Shown: positions 1-6,382 of the stretch, piece by piece
How positions within the stretch are numbered: position 1 is the first letter of the stretch
Layout: every line of letters starts with the position of its first letter
Source of the DNA: Alphaproteobacteria bacterium
GTDB taxonomy: Bacteria; Pseudomonadota; Alphaproteobacteria; UBA6615
Length of the DNA stretch: 6,995 nt
NCBI GenBank assembly: GCA_029243445.1
Contig: JAQWSA010000004.1
Coordinates: 1 to 6,995, forward strand
Direction of reading: 5' to 3'
Notes under the pieces: generated by a model
Database searches by the model: none
Told to the model about the DNA's origin: nothing
Seen by the model: only the letters and a program-made list of their open reading frames with translations
Program-made: the position numbers and the translations under genes

Positions 1-120
1 GATATTGATGCAGATGCAACCCCAGATGAAATTAAGGCTCTTGTCGCGCAATCTCAAAAACGTTCGGCTGTATATGATATTGTAACAAATCCAACTAATG
101 TTTCAGTCGAGGTTAACTAA
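1..120 (+). CDS. OsmC-like protein, C-terminal fragment (5' end outside window)
   Basis: Frame 1 is open from the first base to the TAA at 118-120 and gives the last 39 residues of a protein. The segment 'TPDEIKALVAQSQKRSAVYDIV' (split here as TPDEIKALVAQ and QKRSAVYDIV) followed by a short beta strand ending in VSVEVN is the usual C-terminus of OsmC/Ohr-fold proteins: a helix with an 'EL/IxxLVxxAxxRSPV' pattern, then the last strand. OsmC-family proteins are thiol-dependent peroxidases or related hydrolases. The two catalytic cysteines would lie upstream, so activity cannot be judged. The gene ends 35 nt before the flavoprotein on the same strand and could be co-transcribed with it. The fold assignment is fairly firm for so short a piece; the subfamily is not. 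Confidence 0.72.
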   Translation, partial: DIDADATPDEIKALVAQSQKRSAVYDIVTNPTNVSVEVN

Positions 121-155
121 TTCACTTATTTATTATTTAAAGTAATTAATAAAAG

Positions 156-1364
156 ATGGTTATCTTACGCAATGTAACTTGTGTAATTATTGGTGCTGGG
201 CATGCTGGTTTGGCTATGAGTCGTTGCCTTACTGACCTTTCGGTGGACCATGTATTACTAGAAAGAGGTGAAGTTGCAAATTCTTGGCGAACAGAGCGTT
301 GGGATTCTCTACGCTTGCTTACTCCAAATTGGCAAAGTCGTTTGCCAGGTTTTACGTATCAAGGTGAGAATCCTGACGGTTTCAGAGACATGCCGGAGGT
401 TATTAAATTTATTGATAAGTATGCTAACTTTATATCAGCACCGGTAGAGACTAGTACTAGGGTTACTTCAGTATCCTCGTCTGATTCAGGTTATAAAATT
501 TTAACTAATCAAGGCGAATGGCACTGCAAAGCGTTAGTCATTGCTTCTGGTGCTTGTAATGTTGCTGTTGTGCCAACTCTTGCTGAGGCAGTTCCTTCTA
601 AAGTAAATATGTTGACACCTATTGAATATAAAAATCCCAATCAACTGGCTGATGGGGGGGTTATGATAGTAGGTGCTTCTGCGACTGGCACTCAGCTTTC
701 TAAAGAAATTCAGCTTTCGGGTCGTCAGGTTACACTATCGGTGGGTGAACATGTTCGAGTTCCTAGGGTCTATCGGGGTTATGATATAAAATGGTGGATG
801 GATTCCACTGGTATTCTTAATGAACGTTATGATGAAGTAGATGATATTAATAGAGCCAGACGTGTGCCATCTTTGCAGCTTGCAGGTTCTTTGGGTAGAG
901 GTACGCTTGATCTCAATACACTTTCCAGTTTAGGCATTAAATTAGTTGGGCGTATGGTTGGCATAAGAAATGATAAGGCCCTATTTTCGGGATCACTTAA
1001 AAATGTATGCTCATTAGCAGATTTAAAAATGAAACGTCTGCTTGATAGTATTGACGAGTGGATTACAACTAATGATCATTTGGTTAACGTTTGTCCTAGA
1101 GAGAGATTTTTACCAACTTTAATTGAAAATAATATTAAAACTATTATCTGGGCAACTGGATTTAAACCTGACTTATCATGGTTAGATGTGCCTGTTTTAA
1201 ACCGTAAAGGACAAATTCTTCATGATGGAGGGATAGTTAATTTTCCTGGGATGTACCTTATGGGAATGCAGTTTTTACGTCGACGAAAGTCATCATTAAT
1301 TGACGGAGCTGGTGATGATGCATATGACCTCAGCAAACATTTGAAATCGTATTTAGATGACTAA
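156..1364 (+). CDS. CzcO-type FAD/NAD(P)-dependent oxidoreductase (flavin monooxygenase-like)
   Basis: A 402-residue flavoprotein. The N-terminal Rossmann motif GAGHAG (residues 13-18) followed by an acidic strand end (LLERG, about 34-38) should bind FAD. A second dinucleotide motif, GASATG (173-178), should bind NAD(P)H. The ATGFKPD segment (333-339) is the conserved 'ATG' strand of this superfamily, and the RTERWDSLRLLTPNW stretch (45-59) is typical of 'putative flavoprotein involved in K+ transport' (CzcO/TrkA-like) proteins. The canonical FMO fingerprint FxGxxxH is absent: the equivalent region reads TPIEYKNP. It is therefore probably not a class B FMO or Baeyer-Villiger enzyme. No signal peptide or membrane segment is seen, so it should be cytoplasmic. 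The ATG at 156 is preceded in frame by a stop at 150-152, so this is the earliest start; no clear Shine-Dalgarno is visible. The substrate is unknown. Flavoprotein identity is secure. Confidence 0.9.
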   Translation: MVILRNVTCVIIGAGHAGLAMSRCLTDLSVDHVLLERGEVANSWRTERWDSLRLLTPNWQSRLPGFTYQGENPDGFRDMPEVIKFIDKYANFISAPVETSTRVTSVSSSDSGYKILTNQGEWHCKALVIASGACNVAVVPTLAEAVPSKVNMLTPIEYKNPNQLADGGVMIVGASATGTQLSKEIQLSGRQVTLSVGEHVRVPRVYRGYDIKWWMDSTGILNERYDEVDDINRARRVPSLQLAGSLGRGTLDLNTLSSLGIKLVGRMVGIRNDKALFSGSLKNVCSLADLKMKRLLDSIDEWITTNDHLVNVCPRERFLPTLIENNIKTIIWATGFKPDLSWLDVPVLNRKGQILHDGGIVNFPGMYLMGMQFLRRRKSSLIDGAGDDAYDLSKHLKSYLDD

Positions 1365-1447
1365 CTTTACCAATTAATTTTTTTTCAATGTAGGGGGGAA
1401 TTGCCAATATATAGATTTTTTATATAAATAAGTGTTGCTCAGATAGA

Positions 1448-2089
1448 TTATCGACGAGTCAAACCCATAGGCATGCTAGAGATGCGTTTCATTTCTGCCG
1501 TTTCAAATAACTCGGTGCAATTGATATAATCTAGCATCATTTCTGTGGCATCCCCACCCCAGAAAAGTTCATTTCTAATAGTGAAGGTAGGAACACCGAA
1601 TACTCCTGCTGCTAAACCTTTTTCTGTATTATTACGAAGTTTTATTTTAACTTCCTCATCAGATAAAACGGCTTGAGGATTATCAATTGCGAGAGCTTCA
1701 GCCATAGCATTTATGCCCTCTATGGAATCTGGCTGTATGCCCTGCACGTAAATTACATTAAAAAGGGCTATAACCTGTTCGATTTTTGCACCCGCTGCAA
1801 CGCAAAGTCTTAGGGAGGGTAGGGGGTTATAAGGATGTTTTGGAGGCATTGTGAAGGGCAGACCAATCTGATCCGCCTTCCATTTGAAAAATCTATAAAC
1901 GAAGCGGCGTTTAGAAGGGATTTCTGCTGGTCCAAGTTGTCCCCAATGCTTAAGTAGCCCAGAAAAGACAACAGGTATAGGTGTAATTTTTAGAGAGCTA
2001 GGTAATTTAGAAAATTGAGCTAATTGAAGGTATGCAAATGGTGAAATAAAATCAAAATACCAATTAGATGATATTACTGAACCCATCAT
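1448..2089 (-). CDS. 2-hydroxychromene-2-carboxylate isomerase / kappa-GST family protein (DsbA fold)
   Basis: A thioredoxin-fold protein of the DsbA/FrnE/HCCA-isomerase group. Counting from the ATG at 2089 (213 aa), the first strand reads NWYFDFISPFAYL (9-21). The redox CxxC of DsbA is replaced by a serine (S16, 'ISPFAY'), the catalytic serine position of HCCA isomerases and kappa-class GSTs, which use glutathione as cofactor. The segment GVFGVPTFTI near the C-terminus is the cis-proline loop, and the following FWGGDATEMM is a family hallmark. The frame extends to a TTG at 2110, but no ribosome site precedes that. The ATG pair at 2089/2086 has a GAAAG upstream and gives the usual family length. 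It is divergent from a GST-VOC pair that is also glutathione-linked. HCCA isomerases act in naphthalene-type catabolism, but no other step of such a pathway is here, so the real substrate is open. Confidence 0.88.
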   Translation of the reverse strand: MMGSVISSNWYFDFISPFAYLQLAQFSKLPSSLKITPIPVVFSGLLKHWGQLGPAEIPSKRRFVYRFFKWKADQIGLPFTMPPKHPYNPLPSLRLCVAAGAKIEQVIALFNVIYVQGIQPDSIEGINAMAEALAIDNPQAVLSDEEVKIKLRNNTEKGLAAGVFGVPTFTIRNELFWGGDATEMMLDYINCTELFETAEMKRISSMPMGLTRR

Positions 2090-2170
2090 TTTTCTTTCGA
2101 TAGTGTGCAAGTTGACAAATCAACCGCCTGAGTAAACCCTATCTTTAGTTGGAAATTGGAGTCAACAACG

Positions 2171-2833
2171 ATGATAGACTTTTACACTGCCCCCACTCCT
2201 AATGGCTGGAAAGTGTCTATGATACTTGAGGAACTAGAGTTGGAGTATTTCGTCAACCATATTGATCTCGCAAATGGAGAACAAATAAAAGCTAATTTTC
2301 TGGCGATGAATCCTAATGGACGAATTCCTGTCATTGTAGACCACGATGCGGATGATCTAATAATTTTTGATTCGAATGCGATTTTATTCTATTTAGCTGA
2401 AAAGACGGGCAAGCTTTTACCATTTAGTGGACCACTTCGTCATGAAGTAATCCAATGGTTGATGTTTCAGGCCAGCGGAATTGGTCCTATGCAAGGGCAA
2501 GCTGTAGTCTTCGAACGTTACTTCGATACTGATGAACCTGCGGCTAGAGCGCGTTACCATAACGAAACACGAAGGTTATATAATGTTCTGGATAGCAGGC
2601 TTGCAGATAACGAATGGTTGGCGGGTGATTTTTCTATAGCCGACATAGCAAATTGGTCCTGGATACGCAGTCATAGATGGGCTCGAGTTCCTACGGAGGG
2701 GTTATTACATTTGGAAAGGTGGATGGAACAATTGCGTGATCGCCCGGCTTGTGAAAGGGGATTGAATATACCGCCTTCGCCGGGACGTGCCGATGCTGTT
2801 AAATCCTTAGGAAATGCGATGACAACATCATGA
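2171..2833 (+). CDS. yfcG: YfcG-like glutathione S-transferase / GSH-dependent disulfide-bond oxidoreductase
   Basis: A 220-residue cytoplasmic GST. The N-terminal thioredoxin-like domain starts MIDFYTAPTPNGWKVSMILEE, very close to E. coli YfcG as I recall it, with the threonine (T9) and asparagine (N11) that position glutathione in that enzyme in place of a catalytic Tyr/Ser/Cys. NPNGRIPVIVD holds the cis-proline that binds the GSH backbone; FDSNAILFYLAEKTG is the GSH gamma-glutamyl site. The all-helical C-terminal domain carries FSIADIANWSW, the N-capping-box motif of GSTs. An in-frame TTG exists at 2156, but the ATG at 2171 has a GGAG at 2158-2161 with 9-nt spacing and starts where YfcG starts. 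The stop overlaps the next ATG (ATGA, 2830-2833), implying coupled translation with the VOC gene. Known relatives reduce disulfides with two bound GSH; the physiological substrate is unknown. Confidence 0.9.
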   Translation: MIDFYTAPTPNGWKVSMILEELELEYFVNHIDLANGEQIKANFLAMNPNGRIPVIVDHDADDLIIFDSNAILFYLAEKTGKLLPFSGPLRHEVIQWLMFQASGIGPMQGQAVVFERYFDTDEPAARARYHNETRRLYNVLDSRLADNEWLAGDFSIADIANWSWIRSHRWARVPTEGLLHLERWMEQLRDRPACERGLNIPPSPGRADAVKSLGNAMTTS

Positions 2834-3333
2834 ATCAGGAAGAACCCGAGATTGATATTAATGGAATGGCTCATGTAATCTTGACGGTAAGTCAATTTAA
2901 TAGAGCTCGAGAATTTTATTCTAAACTTCTGCCAAAATTTGGCATGAGGCTGATCCATGATGGACCAGATTTCTGCTATCATGTGGGCGCACGTACTGCA
3001 ATTGGCATTCGAAAATGTGATCCAGAGTTTGATGGTGAGAGGTTTCAACAATATCGTGTGGGTTTGCATCATCTTTGTTTGCGATCTAGAGCGCGTGAAG
3101 ATGTTGATAAAACGGCCTGTTTTATTAGTAGCCTAGGCGCAAAAATAATACGAGGACCTGAACAACGCGAATGGGCGCCCGGTTACTACTACGTATTATT
3201 TGAAGACCCTGATGGTATTAGGATAGAGGTAAACCATATACCAGGTGCCGGCCTTTTGAAGGGTGGCGAAAGCTTTAGTTTTGAAGAGGACTACATTCGT
3301 GTTGAAGGAGAGGACCTTATACATCGCAACTGA
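2830..3333 (+). CDS. VOC family protein (glyoxalase/bleomycin-resistance/dioxygenase fold)
   Basis: A 167-residue vicinal-oxygen-chelate protein with two beta-alpha-beta-beta-beta modules. The first begins MAHVILTVSQFNRAREFY (13-30), the second VGLHHLCLRSRAREDV (77-92). Candidate metal ligands at the usual positions are H15, H81 (or H80) and E133 in the EDPDGIRIEV signature (125-134), so a metal-dependent enzyme is likely. The family includes glyoxalase I, fosfomycin transferases, extradiol dioxygenases and epimerases; this one is too generic to assign. The start ATG overlaps the stop of the GST gene (ATGA), with no good ribosome site of its own, which fits translational coupling. Pairing with a glutathione transferase makes a glutathione-conjugate or glyoxalase-like reaction plausible but not shown. 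The C-terminal 25 residues are acidic and outside the fold. Confidence 0.88.
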   Translation: MNQEEPEIDINGMAHVILTVSQFNRAREFYSKLLPKFGMRLIHDGPDFCYHVGARTAIGIRKCDPEFDGERFQQYRVGLHHLCLRSRAREDVDKTACFISSLGAKIIRGPEQREWAPGYYYVLFEDPDGIRIEVNHIPGAGLLKGGESFSFEEDYIRVEGEDLIHRN

Positions 3334-3442
3334 TGTTTCTTTGATCTATAAGTAAATTAATAAAAAAGAAGCTAGAATAGAATTTAGAAAAATTCACAAT
3401 TTTAATTATGCCAACAATAGTTTTTAAAAAAATTTAAATTTA

Positions 3443-5266
3443 TCAGTGGTTGTCTCTAGGCACATTTTCAGTTGTAGCAGAATCAGGGTTTCCACCTCTT
3501 GCCACCTTCTGAAATCCTACAGCAGGCTTTAATACCATACCTTTATCGAATTGATCGACTATAGAACGTTGAATTGCCTGCCATGGAGTTTGATCCGCCG
3601 GAAACTGATAGCCACCATTAGATTCTAGTATTTCTCTGCGTTTTTCTAGTTCAGTTTCGGAAATTAAAATATTGGCTTCTGATTTATTTAAGTCGATGCG
3701 AACAACATCACCTGTCTTTAACAGTGCCAGGCCGCCATTCAAGGCAGCCTCTGGGGACGCATTCAAAATTGATGGTGAACCGGAGGTTCCCGATTGTCGA
3801 CCATCACCAATACATGGTAATGAATGTATACCTTTTTTTAAAAGATTTGTTGGTGGCTGCATGTTCACAACCTCTGCCCCACCAGGGTAGCCAATGGGGC
3901 CCGTTCCACGCATAAATAATAAACAATTCTCATCAATATTAAGTTTTGGATCGTCTATTCTATTATGGTAGTCCTCAGTTCCGTCGAACACGATTGCTCG
4001 TCCTTCAAATGCATTTGGATCACCAGGGTTAGATAAGTATCTATTTCTAAACTCATCTGAAATAACACTGGTTTTCATGATTGCAGAATTAAATAAATTA
4101 CCCTTTAAGTTTATGAAACCTGCAGCAGGAGTTACTGGACTAGTAACTTTTTTGATCACACGAGAATCCTTTATGGATATTTTTTCACAATTTTCTCCAA
4201 TCGATTTTCCGTTTACTGTCATGACACTTAAGTGAGGGAGAAGCTTTGCATTTATTAATTCCCCTATAACTGCAGGTACTCCTCCTGCACGGTGGTAATC
4301 TTCTCCGAGATACTCTCCTGCTGGTTGTAAATTAACAAGTAATGGAATGTTTAGGCCAACTGCTTGCCAATCGTCGTTATCCAGCTGAACTCCTAGATGT
4401 TGGGCGATTGCGTTTAGGTGTATGGGAGCATTAGTTGATCCACCTATTGCAGAATTTACAACTATTGCATTCTCGAAAGCTGCTCTCGACATAATATCAG
4501 AAGGTTTTAAATCTTCCTTAACCAATTCAACAGCACGTTTTCCGGTTTCATAGGCAATCTGTCCGCGTTCACGGTAAGGTGCTGGAATGGAGGCTGCTCC
4601 TGGTAATTGCATACCTAAGGCTTCGGCGAGAGAATTCATTGTTGTTGCTGTTCCCATAGTATTGCAATATCCAACTGAGGGAGCTGCAGAGGCTATTAGG
4701 TCAGTAAACTCTTCGTCGTTAATCTCTCCAGTGGCCCAAAGTTCACGGGCTTTCCATTGAATAGTTCCTGAGCCGGTTCGTTCACCACGAAACCATCCAT
4801 TTAGCATTGGCCCAACTGATAGAGCTATGGCGGGCAAGTCTAATGTAGCAGCAGCCATTAGACAGGCTGGAGTGGTTTTGTCACAACCTATCGTTAATAC
4901 AACTCCATCGATCGGATAACCGTGCAGAATTTCAACTAAACCAAGATAAGCTAGATTGCGGTCTAGAGCCGGGGTGGGTCTTCTCCCTGTCTCTTGTATG
5001 GGGTGCACCGGAAATTCGAAACAGATACCCCCATTTGAAACTATTCCATCACGGACCCGCTTTGCTAATTCTATATGATGTCGATTACACGGTGATAAAT
5101 CTGATCCAGTTTGAGCGATACCTATGATAGGTTTACCTGATTGCAACTCTTCTCGTGTAATCCCATAATTAAGATATCGTTCAATATAAGATGCCGTCAT
5201 TTTGCGGTTATTAGGGTTATCAAACCACATTTGTGAACGAAACTGGGGTTTGTTGAAATCAGACAT
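3443..5266 (-). CDS. IlvD/Edd-family dehydratase, probable sugar-acid (xylonate/arabinonate-type) dehydratase
   Basis: A 607-residue [2Fe-2S] dehydratase. From the ATG at 5266 the cluster cysteines are C60 (SPCNRHH), C128 (GCDKTTPA) and C201 (GYCNTMGTA), offset by one from C59/C127/C200 of Rhizobium arabinonate dehydratase. E92, D129 and K130 match the Mg2+ ligands, including the lysine that is carbamylated in that structure. The [11 protein letters not shown] segment holds the candidate catalytic serine. [27 protein letters not shown] and the long [17 protein letters not shown] region (each quoted only in part as a landmark) resemble Caulobacter-type xylonate dehydratase more than the branched-chain enzyme IlvD. 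It should convert an aldonic acid to its 2-keto-3-deoxy form. The frame runs to an ATG at 5290, but only the ATG at 5266 has a strong site (GGAG, minus strand of 5274-5277, 7-nt spacing). No sugar-acid transporter or aldolase lies nearby, so the exact sugar is open. Confidence 0.9.
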   Translation of the reverse strand: MSDFNKPQFRSQMWFDNPNNRKMTASYIERYLNYGITREELQSGKPIIGIAQTGSDLSPCNRHHIELAKRVRDGIVSNGGICFEFPVHPIQETGRRPTPALDRNLAYLGLVEILHGYPIDGVVLTIGCDKTTPACLMAAATLDLPAIALSVGPMLNGWFRGERTGSGTIQWKARELWATGEINDEEFTDLIASAAPSVGYCNTMGTATTMNSLAEALGMQLPGAASIPAPYRERGQIAYETGKRAVELVKEDLKPSDIMSRAAFENAIVVNSAIGGSTNAPIHLNAIAQHLGVQLDNDDWQAVGLNIPLLVNLQPAGEYLGEDYHRAGGVPAVIGELINAKLLPHLSVMTVNGKSIGENCEKISIKDSRVIKKVTSPVTPAAGFINLKGNLFNSAIMKTSVISDEFRNRYLSNPGDPNAFEGRAIVFDGTEDYHNRIDDPKLNIDENCLLFMRGTGPIGYPGGAEVVNMQPPTNLLKKGIHSLPCIGDGRQSGTSGSPSILNASPEAALNGGLALLKTGDVVRIDLNKSEANILISETELEKRREILESNGGYQFPADQTPWQAIQRSIVDQFDKGMVLKPAVGFQKVARGGNPDSATTENVPRDNH

Positions 5267-5339
5267 TATAAATCTCCGGATCCTATTCATATATTAACTA
5301 TCATTTAAGATTGCGTATATCTTGTGCCATAGGGTAACC

Positions 5340-5376
5340 TAATGATCATTACATTAGCTATTGTAAAAACTATTAT
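5340..5376 (+). promoter_or_regulatory. Candidate promoter/operator region of the thioredoxin-AhpD unit
   Basis: The 127-bp gap between the divergent dehydratase and thioredoxin genes must hold both promoters. A 12-bp perfect palindrome, TAATGATCATTA, lies at 5340-5351. It abuts a possible -35 (ATTACA, 5348-5353) and -10 (TATTAT, 5371-5376) with 17-bp spacing. An operator over the -35 would be sensible for a shared control region. Against this, a start site about 7 nt after the -10 would leave almost no leader before the thioredoxin ATG and would cut into its AGGT ribosome site (5380-5383). The core AATGATCATT also occurs by chance inside the flavoprotein gene (1071-1080). Suggestive only. 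Confidence 0.25.
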
Positions 5377-5393
5377 TTTAGGTAAAAAAAATA

Positions 5394-5720
5394 ATGCTAG
5401 AAGGTTTTAAAAAATTTAGTCAACATAATTTTGAAAGAGATGTACTCAATCAAAAAGGATTAACGGTAATTGATTTTTGGTCAGAGTCGTGTGTCCCTTG
5501 CCGTCAATTAGCTAAAATTTTGAAGCAGTTGGTGCAAGAAGTACCAGATAGTGTTACCATAGGAAGTGTAAAAGTAGAAGATAATATAGAACTTCTGGAA
5601 CGCTTTAACATCAGAACAACACCAACACTTTTGTTTATTAAAGATGGTGAATTGGTTGAAACCAGAACTGGAGTTGACAGGCGGCAGGTAATTAAAAAAT
5701 TAGTTGAAACTTATGCCTAA
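5394..5720 (+). CDS. Thioredoxin-family protein with CVPC active site
   Basis: A 108-residue single-domain thioredoxin, the normal length, with no signal peptide and so cytoplasmic. The core DFWSESCVPCR (27-37) aligns with E. coli DFWAEWCGPCK: buried D27, W29 and the redox pair C33/C36 are present. The residue before the first Cys is Ser rather than Trp, and the dipeptide is VP rather than GP. The cis-proline is P77 (RTTPT), and the KDGELVETRTGV hairpin (83-94) is the typical fourth strand region. It should act as a disulfide reductase. A weak AGGT (5380-5383) precedes the ATG by 10 nt. The gene sits 38 nt upstream of the selenocysteine AhpD-like gene on the same strand, so it is a natural candidate reductant for that protein; this pairing is inferred from position. 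The altered dipeptide is likely to shift redox potential or partner choice relative to house-keeping TrxA. Confidence 0.92.
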   Translation: MLEGFKKFSQHNFERDVLNQKGLTVIDFWSESCVPCRQLAKILKQLVQEVPDSVTIGSVKVEDNIELLERFNIRTTPTLLFIKDGELVETRTGVDRRQVIKKLVETYA

Positions 5721-5758
5721 GACAGTATTGTTTGGTTAACGACTTTAGGAGAAAATGA

Positions 5759-6382
5759 ATGGCCCCAAATATTACGATGCTCGACATTGAAGAGCTAAAA
5801 AAGACTAAACTTAAGCCATATATTGAACAGAGCCTAAAGCATAAGGCCCCGGATCCGGGTTTTCATGCTATGATGGGTCACAATATTGACTTAGCCGAAT
5901 CGATGTACATAGCCTGGACAACATCGTTTGGAACCGGGAGTATAGACCATAAACTAAAAGAAATTATCCGGGTTTCTATGTCCCGGCAGGCTCATTGTAG
6001 CTATTGAGGTAATGTTCGATCTGCTTCGGCGAAGCGGGAAGGATTAACGGAAGACCTCATTGATGACGGTATAAATAATTATGCAGATAGTGAACACCTG
6101 GATGACAAAGAAAAAGCAATACTGAATCATATCGATTTGGTAATGACGGACCCGGATGCTTTGGATTCTGATTATTATGATGGTTTGCATCAGCATCTGA
6201 GTGATGATGAAATTACCCAGCTTGGTATATTTTTATGTTTTAACGCTGGATACCATACTTTTTTTGGTACATTAAAATTTTACCCTATGTATTCACCTGA
6301 CGGACGTATAGTTGGTCAGGAGGAATCCGAACGTCTCTATGGGGCAGCACCTTCTTCATTACACTCCATGGCAGCTGAGTAA
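5759..6382 (+). CDS. AhpD-like (carboxymuconolactone decarboxylase-fold) selenoprotein, CxxU, in-frame UGA at 6005-6007
   Basis: Read through the TGA at 6005-6007, this is one 207-residue protein: 82 codons, Sec83, 124 codons, TAA. The first half alone would stop in the middle of the AhpD active-site helix. With Sec the centre reads C80-S-Y-U83. E68 lies 12 residues before C80, exactly as E118 and C130 in M. tuberculosis AhpD, so U83 replaces the second redox cysteine (C133). The two AhpD histidines correspond to Y82 and R87, so the proton relay differs. Helices after the motif (REGLTEDLIDDG, about 93-104; DDEITQLGIFLCFNAGYH) are typical of the fold. A tail of about 33 residues after the last core helix is absent from the downstream paralogue. 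Family members reduce or act as peroxidases through CxxC; AhpD-like selenoproteins are known from marine metagenomes. AGGAG (5747-5751) with 7-nt spacing sets the start. Trp is encoded by TGG and other genes here stop at TGA, so code reassignment is unlikely. A nonsense mutation is the main alternative. Confidence 0.87.
6005..6038 (+). promoter_or_regulatory. Sec codon UGA and putative bacterial SECIS hairpin
   Basis: The TGA at 6005-6007 is followed by a hairpin with 5' arm 6021-6027 (CTGCTTC), loop 6028-6030 (GGC) and 3' arm 6031-6037 (GAAGCGG). It has seven pairs, one of them T-G; a further T-G pair (6020/6038) is possible. Twenty nucleotides separate the UGA from the apical loop, inside the roughly 16-37 nt window known for bacterial SECIS elements, and the loop starts with GG, matching the conserved G in its first two positions that SelB reads. 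The element lies wholly inside the coding sequence, as in other bacterial selenoprotein genes. It should recruit SelB-GTP-Sec-tRNA. The structure is by hand, not folded computationally. Confidence 0.75.

Noticed and set aside
654..660. Run of seven G in the flavoprotein gene as a phase-variation tract
   Set aside because: It encodes a normal Gly-Gly-Val turn before the second Rossmann motif and is short for slippage-based switching.
1408..1426. AT-only hairpin (TATATA arms) between the flavoprotein and the HCCA-isomerase gene
   Set aside because: Only 6 A-T pairs around a T run, with no GC in the stem; too weak to call a terminator, although some terminator is expected here between convergent genes.
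2671..3072. 133-codon open frame on the minus strand
   Set aside because: It overlaps the GST and VOC genes on the opposite strand and its product has no recognisable fold.
3389..3403. AAAATT-cac-AATTTT hairpin between the convergent VOC and dehydratase genes
   Set aside because: Six A-T pairs in a very AT-rich gap; could arise by chance and lacks a proper terminator stem.
3672..3915. Two short plus-strand open frames inside the dehydratase
   Set aside because: They lie fully antisense to a well-supported gene with conserved motifs and have low-complexity, unfamiliar products.
5759..6007. Pseudogene with a premature stop
   Set aside because: The stop falls on the redox Cys position, a SECIS-like stem follows, there are no other lesions in 207 codons, and the overlap with the next gene is intact. 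Kept only as the main alternative.
6005..6007. TGA read as tryptophan (altered genetic code)
   Set aside because: TGG is used for Trp throughout, the GST, VOC and dehydratase genes end in TGA, and no other gene has an internal TGA.
6137..6382. Separate small gene starting at a TTG at 6137
   Set aside because: It is in the same frame as 5759-6007, the frame is open right back to the TGA, and the product is the C-terminal part of the AhpD fold. It is the 3' half of the selenoprotein gene.
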